Positions 24,760-38,405 of a stretch of DNA of 64,000 nt are shown in pieces. Position 1 is the first letter of the stretch. Each line of letters opens with the position of its first letter. The notes beneath the pieces were generated by a model. The model saw only the letters and a program-made list of their open reading frames with translations. It made no database searches and was not told where the DNA came from. The stretch comes from Cucumis sativus (taxonomy: Eukaryota; Streptophyta; Magnoliopsida; Cucurbitales; Cucurbitaceae): the NCBI RefSeq assembly GCF_000004075.3, contig NC_026657.2, positions 12,648,001 to 12,712,000 of the forward strand. The letters are read 5' to 3'. A program made the position numbers and the translations under genes.

Positions 24760-27700
24760 ATCCGGAGCATGTAATTATTAGGAAATGATTTATTTGTTTT
24801 TGTTCATTCTTTTAGTCAAATATGAACTAGAACGAGAGAAATTTGATACCTACTCGAACTTTATTTGGTTGATCAACTTATTTAGAACTCATGTAGATTA
24901 TATAAAAACAATACTTTATTTAGTGGGCATCATTACAATATTTCATTTGAGTTGGGCTCTTTGAAGACATAGCTGCAGGTAGGCTTAGAAGGAACTAAAC
25001 CCAAATACAGTATATAAATACCTCTAATATGATTATGATGTTAACGACCCCAAACAACGTGTTCGGGTTTGCTCAAACTCTAAGCAAAGCCAGAATTGTG
25101 GAAGCAATTAACAAACTTCCTTTGACATCAGGTGAGTGCCCTTTTGAATGATGTGTATATATCATTTACATATACTTGCTTTTATGATCGTCTGTCTACA
25201 GAAAAAATAAAATAAAATAAATAAATATATAAAGCAATTTTACGTGGTTGAAATCACTTATATGTTTGGTTACATTTTGTATTATTTAAGTTTGTTGGTT
25301 TGCTTTTTATATTAAAAGTGTTTCTATTGATATTAAATTACTCTAAAGAACAACTACTAAAAATTATGAGTTAGAGATGATAGCTAGGGCTGCTATCAGA
25401 GTTTGTAGTGGCCATCAAAGTTGGTTATTAGTGGTGGCCATCAAAGTTGGACATCGATCTCCGATGGTGGTCATAGGTGGTAGTTCTGTTGTAGTTGGTT
25501 GTCAGAGATGATCGTTAAAGATGGTTGTCGAAGTTGGTTGTTAGAAGTGACTAGTTGGGGTGGTCAATGAAGGTGGCCGGCAAAAGGTGGTGGTAGCGGA
25601 GGTGAGGACAACCATGGTAAAAGTAAGAGGAAAGTAAAGGTATTTTGGTAATCTTATGTATCATACAAGTTGATTTAAAGTGTTTCCTCATACAAACTTA
25701 TTTTCTAAGCTCATTTTTTTTAAAGTTATTTTGAAGGGTTGTCAAATACTGATTAGTGATTACACCCTAAATTAGTTTATCAAAATAAATATTAAAGAAA
25801 TTACAAGGTTAGTTTCTAAAATTTGAGGCTTGTTTTGTTTGAATTTGAATGTTCAAGTGCATTATAGTTCTTTAACTTTTTTTTTTCATTGAGTAGGTAC
25901 CTAAACTTTAAAAAGCATCCAATAGGTCTTTAAATTTTTCTTTGAGATCTTTGAATTTTTAATTTTATATTTAGTAAATCTTTGACACGCAGTTAAAACT
26001 TTGAATTCCATAAGAAAACATCCAAATTTACAAACATCAAATTTTTAAAAATTTTAAACTTGTTAAGGACATTTTAGACTCATAGTTAAAAAAGAAGAAG
26101 AATAAATTGCAAAAACCAGTCCTAAAAGACTTTCAATAACAACATTTCGATCCATAAACTTCTAAAAATATTAAAAATGAATCTTCATGTTTACAATAAT
26201 TGCAACTATTGAACACTTTATGGGTATAATTGCAAATATCATCATACTTTAAGAGTAGTTTTTGTAATTTACCCCTAAAACATATTAAAAGTTTATGTAT
26301 CGATTAAACAATTTTAAAATGTGAAGGATCAAATAAACCAAAATGTGAAAGTTCAAAAACAAAACTTGTAATTTAACCTAAAATGTTTTCACGATTGAAA
26401 CTAGTCGATAAAGTTATGAAAAAATGTTTTGCTTTTTGTTTATAATTTAAATGTAAGTACTTAGGAGGGCGAAAAAGGAGAGAGAATAAGAAAATCTATA
26501 TCTATACAAATGAAAATGATTGAAGGAGATCAAACTTTGAACTTTGGGTTTAATTGATTTTTTTTTTTAATTTCAAAATGATTAACTTTATGTATTACTA
26601 TGAAAATTGCACCGTTTGTTGAATACAATTTGTGTTCTTGATCTTATCTTTGTCTTTTAAAATTATATTAAATAATAAAAACCGTGCAATTTAGGTCTTA
26701 TTGAATTCAAATAAATGGAACTTTTTTAACTTTACTGGTTCAAGGACTTACCTAAAGTAACTTAGACCAACTCGAACTAAACAGAATATATTATTAACTT
26801 TAACGTTGTATAACTTTTTTTTATTTATGATATAGTTATATATACCTATATTTTGCTTAGTTTAAATTCATTTCTATTTAGATAATTTATTCTCCAACTC
26901 ACACAACAGTTTTTTTAACACTTTTGAAAGGAAATTTGCACGAAATTAAATTGGTTAATCTTAATTGAATATATGAAAATAGTTAAATCAAATTTCTACA
27001 ATTAACATTTAATTGAATATATGAAAATCTTAATCTTAAGATTTAATTGCTAAATATATTTAGAAATATAGCAAAATGTCATCATTTTACGAATTTTGTT
27101 ATATTTATATATTTGAATGCAACTTATTATTCTTACTCTCTTCTTCTTTTCACGTAACTTTAATTTTCTATGTCAAAAAACATTTTAAAAAACAATTATT
27201 TAGGTAGAGTTTGAATTATATCCATCACCCATCACCGTATATTGATATGCATATATTCCATATGTAATTGATTTTGTTTGAGGTATGATAATTACATATT
27301 AATTTAAGGAAAGAGATAATTGGATAACTACCATTTGTAAACTTGGTTTAAAATTGAGTGTGTGAACAGCTACATTTCCTTAACAAGACTTAATTGTAAC
27401 TTTCTCATAATTTTGGCAACTTGGTACCTCTGAAATGAGCGTTAAAAATTAAAATTACCTTATTTTCTTTTCTTCTTCTTATCTTTGGACTCAAAGTAAA
27501 GACAAAACAACCCATTCAACACAACAATATTAAAAAAAATAATAATAAAGCCTACAACTTTTGAATTGGAAAAATTGTAAATCACTTCATCCAAAGATGG
27601 AAAAAAGAAAACATTCCAAATTAAAATTTAAGATAAAATAATTAGACTAGAAAAAGCTTATGTTTATAATGTAGCAATGAATGATGAATGATGGGAAGTG

Positions 27701-29500
27701 TAATGAAGATTTTGCGTTTCGAAATTTGAATTTTGACTTGAGAAATAATCACTCTTATTTTCATCAAAAAAGGTGACAAAGAGATTTGAACACACAGGAT
27801 CACTCCCTCCATAATACGACAGAGGACAACCAATCAAACTTTTGTGGGTTCCACAACCCTCTCTCCCTAAATGGTATTTTCCACTCTTTTTTCTTTTTCT
27901 TTTTCTTTAATAAAAAAACCCTAAAATATGCACTCTTATATATATATAGCATAAAATAATGCATTGACAAAATATATATAAAATATGCACTGTGTTATTG
28001 TATCATAGCATACTTTTGGGGTCAATGATATATAAATAATGTAGCTTCTAAAAGCCTTTCTTTAGTTTCAAATATAAATACAAACATAATTTTTTGAAAC
28101 AAAGAGAATACATTATGAAGCAGATGTTGATTTCTTTAAAAAGAGTGAATCTGTATGTGGTTTATGTGTTGTATATAATAGAACAGTATATACATATGTA
28201 AGGGAAAATATTAGTTAGATGGAAAGAAAAATATGAGAAAAAGGGAATGAATAATGTTTTTGGGGGTTCTATTTTCTTTTAGGAATAAGAATCCCAACAG
28301 TTCCCTTGATCTATGAAAAGAATATATATTTTCCATTTTCTTTTTATCTGGAGACTGGAGGTGTTTCCAATGAAATATTAGTATTAATTATTAAAGAGCT
28401 CCATTTGACTCTTCTTTAAGGATTCATTGTCTCTCTTAAGACAAAGAATCTCTGTAAGTCAGCTACATAACTTGATGTTTATAGTCCTTAAGTTTTAATT
28501 TTGTCGGTCTTAATTTCATCTCTACTGTAGACTCACTAAAGAGTAAAGAGGGGGTTTTTCTTCTTCTTCTTTTTTTTTTTTTTTTTTAATCACTATTTTA
28601 TATATCTTTTTCTAGTCCACAGATCCCATCGCAAGTATCTGAAAGTTCCATTAATTTCTTGGCTCTTTTGCAAAGAGCAACACCTCTTTTGCACTTTTCC
28701 TCTGCCCTTTCTTTCACTGTCTCACTCACGTTTAAATAATCTAAAAGAAAAGGTGTCACTTTTTTACACTGTACCTTCTTTTCTTTTCCTTCTATTTCTA
28801 CTTGTCTGATACATGAAGGACAATAGGTTGTTTTTTATTTTCTTGGTTTTTGATCTTTATTATGTTAAAATCCGTGGTGTACAGTGTGAATATGAGAACA
28901 GAAACGAAAGCAAAAGCTTGAAACTTTAACCTCTTCCTTTGGCCTTTTCCATTCCTTTGTCTTGTTGTTAAGTTGTTTTCTGTGTTTCTCATTCTGGGTC
29001 TGACAAATATGGGGTCAAGCATGTTGAATATTAGGGCTGTGTTTCATACTGTATAAGCCTTCTTTGGCTGATTTTCATTTTTCTTGGTAGATAGAGATAT
29101 AGATAAAGATTAAAAAAAATTTTGGAGATATGAACGGGAAGGAAATGAGGAAAAAAAGGAGTTTTCTTGTCTTATTTCCTTTCGGTTTTTTGTACTTTTC
29201 TGCAACTGATTTTCTGGACGGAGAAAGTGTTCAAAAGATAGAGACAGGGAGGTGAAAAAAAAGTCATGATTCATGCATAGGCGTTGACGAGGAAAAAGCT
29301 TTGAACTTTCTGTTTTCTATTGAGAAATGTAGACTTTGCTGTCAGTTTCTTTGTTTTGCTGAATATGTCATTGCTTTGCTATAGTCAAACCTGGAAATCA
29401 ACTAGACGGTTACTTATATCTCTTAGAATTTCCCATTTTTTAAGCCTTTAACCCTTTGAAGCGAACGTGGAATCCCTTAAATTCAGAGTGCCAAAGAATT
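24760..29500. other. Intergenic, about 4.7 kb, mostly AT-rich
   Basis: No complete gene. It holds a short exon-like open segment (25,035-25,131), a G/T-rich imperfect repeat (25,380-25,620) and, from about 27,900 onward, pyrimidine-rich tracts that are probably the promoter and leader region of the HD-Zip gene. Confidence 0.45.
25380..25620. repeat. G/T-rich imperfect repeat block
   Basis: Many degenerate copies of GGTGGTC, GGTTGTC and GGCCATCAAAGTTGG-like words in an otherwise AT-rich stretch. One unit, GTGGCCATCAAAGTTGG, occurs twice within 45 bases. No protein family is recognised on either strand. Confidence 0.5.
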
Positions 29501-29581
29501 TGCTTACCTAAACAAAACAAAAAAAGTTGTGTAATCTGTGGAATTTTGGTGGTTTTGAGCCCTGGCTAATAAAGCCTCATC

Positions 29582-32500
29582 ATGCCTGGTGGTGCAATTA
29601 CTGATCCCAGCTTTCTACCTTACCCAATTCCCAGTTCAATGCCTAGTTCCTCTGAATTCTCCAGTTCCTTAGTATGAACCATTTTGTTCCACTTCCATGT
29701 ATATCATTTTCATTGTTTTCATGAACTATGTTGTTTCAATTCCATTTAAATCGTTGTTTTATTCCAACTTTGTGTTATGCATTAGTTTAAGGATTCTTTC
29801 TGGTCTGCAAATGAACTGTTGTTGGCTTGCTGTTGCAGAGGAAAATGGATGGTTATGGAGAAGTATGTCTGCTTGGAGATGGCTTTGATCCTACTGGAAT
29901 TGTGAGGATAAGGGAAGATGAATATGATAGCAGATCAGGCAGCGACAATATCGATGGTGCTGTATCGGGGGATGATCACGATGCTAACGATGAACAACCA
30001 CCAAAAAGGAAGAAGTACCATAGGCATACTCCCCATCAGATCCAAGAGCTTGAGATGTATAATTCTTAATTTTCTCATTGATTGTTTTGGATTTTGGTAG
30101 CACTTGCATAATCTTATTTACCATTTTTTATTTATGATTTTGATTTCTTTTCCTTTCATTTTGTTGTTTGGTTTAGTTTCTTCAAGGAGTGTCCCCATCC
30201 CGATGATAAACAAAGAAATGAGCTCAGTAGAAGGCTTGGTTTGGAGACAAAGCAAGTGAAATTTTGGTTTCAAAATCGTCGAACACAGATGAAGGTAAAT
30301 AGATAACCATTATTCATGTGCATTTGCATATCCTGTTGGTTTATGCTTGTTTGTAAAATTCCATGGCAAGAAAGGTATATAACGATGTTTGAAAATGTAT
30401 CAGACACAAATAGAACGACACGAGAATGCAATTCTTAAGCAAGAAAATGATAAGCTCCGGGCCGAGAATAGTGTGATGAAGGATGCTATTTCTAACCCAA
30501 CGTGTAGTACTTGTGGGGGCCCTTCAATTCCTGTTCATTTATCATTTGAAGAACACCAGCTTAGGATTGAGAATGCCAGATTAAGAGAGGAACTGCATCG
30601 GTTATATGCTGTCACCAACAAGTTCTTGGGCTGGCCAGTTGTGCCGTTTGCCAATCATGGCTCTTCGCCAAGTTCTGACTCTTGCTTGGAACTTTCTGTA
30701 GGAAGAAATGGACCCGGAAATTTGAGTACCGTTTCCGATTCTATGGGGCTTAACTTGGGAAACGAACTTTTCAGTGCTGGCTCTGTGATGCCTATTAGTA
30801 AGCCTGACATAGGCATGCTAACTAATGATATACCACTTGAGAGAACAATATATGTGGATCTTGCTTTGGCAGCTATGAATGAATTGGTTAAGATGGCTCA
30901 AATGGATGGTCCCCTTTGGATCAGAAGTCGGGCCGACAGTGGCAAAGAGACATTGAACCTTGATGAATATTCAAGGACATTTCCTTCTTCGGCTGGTATG
31001 AAGCACACTAATTGGACAACAGAGGCGACCAGAGATACTACAATGGTCATCATCAACAGCTTGGCACTTGTTGAGACATTGATGGACGCAGTATGTTCTC
31101 TCGACCCTTTTTGCTATTCTTTAGGTGTAGCTTCAATAATTTTTACTGATTATTGTCTATTTAGACGTATGTAATAAATCTATGTCATTTTTCTCTTTTG
31201 GTAATTTGCTTTGTTTTTCACTTCTTTAATTATATCCTCTTAATGCTAAGATGTACTGGTAGTTGAAATGAAATCCTCTGATAACACTAACAGATTGTTT
31301 TTTTGGTTTTAAATAGAACCGATGGGCAGAAATGTTTCCTTGTTTGATTGCTCGAGCTACTACAACCGATGTGATATCAAGTGGCATGGGTGGAACTAGA
31401 AATGGTGCATTACAATTGGTATCTCTCTATGCCTTCCCTTCTCCCGACATTAATATTTGGATACGTATAGATAAGCTAACAAACATTGATATTTTAGATG
31501 CATGCTGAACTGCGAGTGCTTTCCCCACTCGTTCCTGTTCGTACACTTAAGTTCCTCCGCTTCTGCAAGCAGCATGCTGATGGTCTATGGGCTGTAGTTG
31601 ATGTTTCCATTGGAGAAGGTTCAAATTCAAACTCATTTTCCGGTTGCAAGAGACTCCCTTCAGGCTGTGTTGTGCAAGATATGCCCAATGGTTTCTCCAA
31701 GGTAATAATTGCTAATCTTCAGATTTCTTTCTTTTCAAATCTGTTATATGTTAAAATTTTATGCATTTAGAAACTTAAATTTCCTGCAACCACAGCCAAA
31801 CATGATTTATTTATCAATATTATCCACTAAAATAGGCTTACTATGGGATGCTTTTTGAGAAATAATAAAGTATTTAACCTAGGAATCTGCACCCTTTTAT
31901 GAGTATTTTAATGTAACAGATGCTTCTAAATTTTATTATTTATTAGTTTTTGGATTCCAAAGAAAGAAGCTACTTCTTGTCTATACTTTAAATAGTCCTT
32001 TAGTAATCAGCAAAACAAGGAACATGCATGTTTTTTAATCACGTTGTAAGCCTTTTTAATTTAGTCCTTTTCAAAGGTCCGTTTGAGAACAACAGTTTCT
32101 AGTTTTTAAATGTTTTAGAAACTAGGCTTATTTGTTTTTTTAATCTACTCAGCCAAATTTGAAAACCCAACCATTTTTTTCTTCATTTTTTAAATGGGTG
32201 TGAGATTCCAAAAGTTTCTTTAAATAGTGATAACAAACAAAACTCACAAAAAAGATTTTTTTTTTAAAAAAGGATCGGCTGTCACTGTACTCTAACATTT
32301 TTAAAATGACAAAAGTGTTGGAATTTTCCCATCTGCTGTTTGTTATAAAATCTTCATTACATCTTGTGCATATTTTTTTATTTGATACCTGCATTCTGCT
32401 CCCGCTATCACTGCTGTTTTGTTTTCGATTCACGGTAGTGCATTACCTGGATCTGGTCTACTGGTTTCTAATCTATAACCTCATGAAACATGATGACGTT

Positions 32501-34374
32501 TTATCTTCATTTTAAAATACAAGACAGGCTTTCCATGTATTAAAGTATTACATGAAATCTGCTGGTCAAGGTCTTTGGAATACATTGATTTCTGAACTTA
32601 TTCTATGAGGATCTTCATGATTATTTGCTGCTCATTAGAAAAGTCTCTCACGTGAAATCTGATAGAACCCAAATATATTGAAAGACAAACGATAATGAAA
32701 TTACAAGATATATAAACCAAAGTGCACAAAGTGGACTTTTCTTCTAGTTTATTCTTAAATCTCCAATTCAACCCGAAAGCTTAAGCTAGTGGGTAAGGGT
32801 AAATTTAATATAATATCTAGCACTCCCCCTCGCTTGCAAGCTTGAAATATTAAACGAAGAGGAAATATCATTGCAGGGGCTTGAACACAAGACTTTCTTA
32901 GACTACCTTAGACCACCTGCTTTGATACCATCTTCAATCATCAATTCAACCCAAAAACTTAAGCCAGTGGGAAAGAGTACATTTAATATAATATCTAACC
33001 GCTATATATCTCTAATAGGGAGTAAGCAAGAATGTGTGCTAGGTGTGGTTAAAAAAGACATTTAACAACCAACAAAGTAGAGGTAAAAAATTCTGATTTC
33101 TTTAACGCACATATTGCTGATCTAATAAAGGAGCACTTAATACTTGTGTAAATATTTTAATGAGTTGTCAAATGAGATATTTGGAGGTATAATAAACCAT
33201 AATTTTGCTCTCTAAGTAAACAGATATCCAGTGGGGGTTGCTTTTCTTTGGTGCCACCATGTTGATTGATAGTTTGTTTATTGTAGGTTACATGGGTGGA
33301 ACATACAGAATATGATGAGACGGTCATACACCAGCTTTACCGCCAGTTAATTAGTTCGGGCAGCGGCTTTGGTTCACAACGGTGGCTCGCTACCCTTCAA
33401 AGACAATGCGACTGTTTGGCAATTCTTATGTCCTCTACTATCCCCACCGAAGATCCTGCAGGTCTCAATGTTTCTCGTTATTCCATCCTTGTGCAGTGTG
33501 AGTTTGCTTTCAGGTTCTTACATGTGACATTTAAAACAGGAATATCGCCATCTGGTAGGAGAAGTATGCTGAAGCTGTCGCAGCGTATGGTGGATAACTT
33601 CTGTTCTGGGGTTTGTAGTTCGACTTTGCATAAGTGGGACAAGCTCGTTGTAGGCAATATTAGTGAAGATGTAAAAGTGATGGCTAGAAAGAGTATCAAC
33701 GATCCTGGTGAGCCACCCGGTATCGTGTTGAGTGCTGCAACTTCGGTTTGGATGCCAGTAACTCAACAGCGGTTGTTTGCATTCTTGCAAGACGAGTGCT
33801 TACGAAGTGAGTGGGATATTTTATCCAACAGCCGGCCAATGCTAGAAATGCTCCGCATCTCGAAAAGCCAGGGACCGGATAACCGTGTTTCTCTACTGTG
33901 TGCTAATGTGAGCAATCTTGAATTGTGTGCATAAAGATGATCAATATTGCTAAATTCTAATCGTTTCCTAAAACTCTCTTGCAGCCCATGAACGCTAATG
34001 AGAACACAATGTTCATATTGCAAGAGACTTGGACTGATGTATCAGGCTCACTGGTTGTTTTCGCTCCAGTCGACACATCGTCGGTTAATTTGGTAATGCG
34101 TGGAGGAGATTCTGCTTATGTATCACTATTACCATCAGGATTTGCAATTCTCCCCATTGATCAATCCAACTATGCTTGTACAAACGGCGAAGACGCAACA
34201 GTCAAGTCAAGCATTAACAGTGGCCATGGTGGTGCATGTCTCCTCACAGTTGCATTCCAGATTTTGGTGAATAGCCTTCCAACTGCCAAACTCACCGTCG
34301 AGTCAGTTGAGACAGTTAACCATCTCATTTCTTGCACCATCCAGAAGATCAAAGCTGCCCTTCAAGTATCGTAA
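29582..34374 (+). CDS. Class IV HD-Zip transcription factor (ANL2/HDG-like), nine exons
   Basis: Exons 29582-29671, 29839-30056, 30177-30294, 30404-31090, 31317-31418, 31498-31701, 33287-33461, 33540-33907 and 33985-34374 join to 783 codons plus stop. Domains: acidic N-terminus; homeodomain about 86-144 ([15 protein letters not shown], then helix 3 with [14 protein letters not shown]); zipper-loop-zipper about 143-215, with the loop CSTC (176-179); START domain about 290-525 ([17 protein letters not shown]); then the HD-SAD region to the end ([49 protein letters not shown]). These nuclear factors bind L1-box DNA and control epidermal traits such as trichomes, cuticle or anthocyanin. The [13 protein letters not shown] and [13 protein letters not shown] segments place it near ANL2/HDG1/HDG7. 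Intron 7 is 78 nt, in frame and stop-free. Intron 6 (1,585 nt) hosts a TRIM-like relic. Confidence 0.93.
32753..33000 (-). mobile_element. TRIM-like miniature LTR element (relic) in HD-Zip intron 6
   Basis: Two direct repeats of exactly 70 bp, 32753-32822 and 32931-33000, match at 59 of 70 positions by my count. On the minus strand the 5' repeat is followed without gap by TGGTATCAAAGCAGG (32930-32916), close to the usual plant primer site for initiator methionyl-tRNA. The 3' repeat is preceded by the purine tract GCGAGGGGGAG and begins TG (32822-32821). Repeat-primer site-spacer-purine tract-repeat with only 108 internal bases and no coding capacity is the definition of a TRIM. Repeat divergence and a lost TG on one copy say it is old. 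No clear target duplication seen. Confidence 0.7.
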
Positions 34375-37300
34375 CGATACGTGCTCATCAAGCAAGCTTT
34401 TGGTGCCTTTTTCTGTTTTCTCTTTTGTCAAAAAGGTAGGCTCATATGCAAAGGTTATGGAAAAATTCATAGAATGAACATGAAAAGAGCTCAGACAAAG
34501 AATGTTGAAACATAGGTTACTAGTCAAGAACGAACCGCAAATACTAGATTTCATATCAGGTTTATACAAGTTTCAAAGGATGTGATTGTTGTTAGGGTGG
34601 TTCGGTTCGGGTATTGACTCGATGACCGGTGAAGAGAACTTATTTGTATGTTTGTCTTGAGTTGTGAAACTTTTTGTGATGTAGTTCTCTACTTTGTTTC
34701 TCCAACCTCTGATTTTGATTTACGGATCTATGAGCTGTCATAAAACAAAGGCCCAATAAGGCCCACTAGATCTAACATTCTCCAACTCAATTTCAGAGAT
34801 CGCAATCCATCCACGGCCCAAATTGTTAAATTGGGCTCTGTCCGCCTATTTTCTCTTCCCATCTTATTCCTTTCACTTCTCTAACTTTAGTTGCAAATAT
34901 ATCCAGATTATACAGCAATACTTAACAAAATTATAAATATAACAAAATTTGTTAAAGTTTATTATTGATGGACTATGTTATAAAAATTGATTTATTATTA
35001 ATAAATCGTAACAATTTATCAATGATAGACGTCTATCAATCATTGCTATAGTTGCAATTTTTTTAAAAATGTTATTGCCTATTTGATAATTATTTTAAAA
35101 TTGTTATCTTTTATATAGCATATTTAATTGTAGCAAATGTGTTTGCTTTTAGCGTAATTGACATAGTTTGCCTTTTTATTAGAGGTCAATATTTGATCAT
35201 CGTGTGTATTTATGAGATGTAATGACATGTAAATATACCTTTGAAAGCCAAGTTCAATCCCTCACCCATATATTGCCAAAAGAAAAGAGATAGAGAGGTC
35301 AGTACAGTTTGAATTATATATTTTGACATGATGGATGATGGTGGATATATATTTAAATTAGTGGCCCATTATCAAAATAATGACCTTGAATTATACTTAC
35401 ATTGGCCTGTACATATACATGATTGTGCCCTACATTCTTAACAATGTCTAGGATTGCTTAGTGAAAAAATGTTTTTAAAAACTTTTTAATTTAAACTTTT
35501 TTAGTTGAAAATTATTTAAAATAAATTTTAAAAGTGTTTTAAAAGCTACTCGGAGTGAAATCGTAGGTACTTATCTTTTCCAAACTAATTTATTTACAAA
35601 ATTACACTTGTAGAGCTAATCCAAACACACTCTTAAATCTAAAAATTTTAAATTAATATGGAAGTACCTGTTAGAGAGATTACATCTTAAATGCTTTTTT
35701 TTAAACATTTATCTTAAAGAAGGAACACAAAGAGCATGCAGGATAGTCAGAGTTGGAAGAAGTGGAGTTTTCTTCCTTGTTTGGCTGCTCATGAGCCTCA
35801 CAACTTATTCCGTTGTACACGAGGTCTCACAACTACACAACACTTCAAACTAAATAACTTTATCCATTATTATTATATCAAACACTTCCAAAATGATTTT
35901 AAAAAAATGGTAGTATTTTCTCATTAAATTTTATTTTCGAGTAATTAATCACTTCATATCATATATAATATGTACTTTCTCTCATTGACTTGATCACTGT
36001 CTACACACATTCTCTGCCATTAATCCCACAAACACAACACATCTCAACTCTCTTCTTACACCGCACACATTTCCCTCACATTACCCTCTTTCTCCACCCA
36101 TTATCCATTAACGCAATCTTACTTTATTCTCCTAATTGCAATATAATTTAAGCAGATGATCAATAATCATTCAAAAAGCATAAATATGAAAAGTACATTT
36201 TTTTTTTTTTGTTTAAAAAAAAAGTGCTTCCAAAAGACACCCCAAGTGATATGCTCCCATGGTGTAAACATCACACAGAAACATTTGAATGTTTTGAGGA
36301 ATACATATAACAATGCAAGTGGAGAGTCTAACCTCTTTTTCCGCCGCCCAAAATAATTCTTAATTAATAATAATAAATAGAAACCAAATAATTTAAATCT
36401 TTTATTTATCATCCGTCACTATTCACTGATTGGGTGGTGACAGAAACACAGCGTCACAGCCCATCTTATCGCTTGCCACGTATCCCATTTTCCAAGGGCC
36501 ACATAGCTGAATGTCAATAGATGCTATAATTAAGTGTATCCTTTGTGTCTGTTACCAGTCAGATCCTTAAAGTTACCCTACTCAAATGATTCCAACCAAT
36601 CAACTTCTGACACACACCCACTACCCCTACTTCAATGATGTATTCTATCATTTTAATAGCCCCTACCATTCTTTCACCATCTAAATTTGTGTCACCATCT
36701 CTTTCCTTTTCAAGCATTCACAAATCTTCTCTCTCCTCCTTGGCAATCTGTATATATACATTCCCCTTCTCTCTTTTAACCAAACCCAACCTCAAAACAG
36801 CTACATAGATTTGGAGCTTTTTGACTTCTGGGGTTCTTTCAATCTTCCCCTTCATTATTACAATCGGTAGCTTATAATCCTCACTAATTGATGTACAAAT
36901 TCTTTTAGTCTACCTTACAAAAGAAAAGGGACGATGGTTACAGAATAATAAACATGCTAATATTAGATTTTTTTTAAAAATCAAATAGTTTTATTGTAGA
37001 TAATGATGATAAATTATTCCCTTTAGATTAATTAAATTGCAACAACGTGGTAATTGTTTGTTAGACAACTAACAAACTTAGATATACGAAGATAGGTACG
37101 TAACTAATTACATAACATCTAAGTTTTTTTTTTTTAATAATTTGAAACTTTAACTAATTTAGTGGGAGATTCAAACATTCTAATAGCTTACTTAATCATA
37201 AGCAAGTTAATAGAATGTCAAAAACACCCGTTAATATGTGATATATAATATCTCATACATCAATTTAGAGATGAGAGTTTTAGATAGATTCGACTAGGTA

Positions 37301-38300
37301 ACTAGAGATAAAAAAAAGAATATAATAATAGTCCATATCTATATGCATACATTTATTGGACGATAAAATTGAAGAAATAGATGGAGAACAATCACTTAAA
37401 TTTGTGAAGAATAGATGATATGTCTATGCAATACTTTTTAAGTTTTTGACCATATGAAACAGTATATCTAATTTAAATAATTATATGCCGTTTAGATTAT
37501 TCTTATATAGACACAGAATATGTTGTTTAGATCATTAGTAAGCAATCAAATATTCCATCAAATTAAATAGCTAAAATATACAAGCTATAAACAGAATAAT
37601 TAGTTGACAATAACACCATAACTAACCGTGAAAGATTCCATTCTCAAGCAAGTTTTGAAAAAACAAACAAACAAACATTTCTTTACAAAACTAAACTCCA
37701 AACATTTTTTTACAAAACTAAACTCAACAGTTTAACGGTTTTTGAATTTTTTATTAATTATCCAAACACAACTTTAAACCATATATGATTTTTGTCAATA
37801 CAAACATTGCTTAATAAATTAATCACTAATTAACTATTTCAAAGTCATTGTTAGTATTAAATACTACATGTACTCTAGTTTACAAACACGTACTCTAGTT
37901 TAGACGTATATATACATAGACTTAATTGTTATTCAAACATTTAATTTAATAATTCAAAAGTGAGAAAGAAAGAGTTTGATTGCACGTTGAATTTTTTCTA
38001 TTTTAGAAGAGTAAGAGCAAAGAGATTGAAACCATACTGGTTTTAGTTAGTAACTCACCTATATATATATAAAAGTTGAACTAAACTCATTTTATCCAAA
38101 ATTATTTTAGGTTGGTTAGTAGATGAATAGAATCTTTTCCTAGGAACATTTTGATAAAGAAGAAGAAAATATTAGATTTATAAAGATATGTAAAAAGATT
38201 CCAAGAAATGAGGGACGAACCAAAGAGATGGATACTTTATTTGCAATAGAAATAAAAACCCCTTGAAGACCAGAAAGCTCAAGTACTAGAGGTAAATGGA
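34375..38300. other. Intergenic, about 3.9 kb
   Basis: No gene recognised. The segment 36,420-36,880 is less AT-rich and promoter-like (see findings). The rest is AT-rich with short meaningless frames. Confidence 0.45.
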
Positions 38301-38308
38301 GATGAAGA

Positions 38309-38334
38309 CAGAGAGAGAGAGAGAGAGAGAGAGA
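38309..38334. repeat. (GA)n microsatellite followed by C and A runs
   Basis: About a dozen GA units, then a run of C and a run of A, roughly 70 bases after the end of the PEBP coding region on the minus strand (its 3' UTR). Confidence 0.85.
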
Positions 38335-38405
38335 CCCCCCCAAAAAAAAGAAAAAGAAAAGAAAAGAAAACCCATCCTCAGGTCTTTAATTATATTGTTA
38401 GTTGT

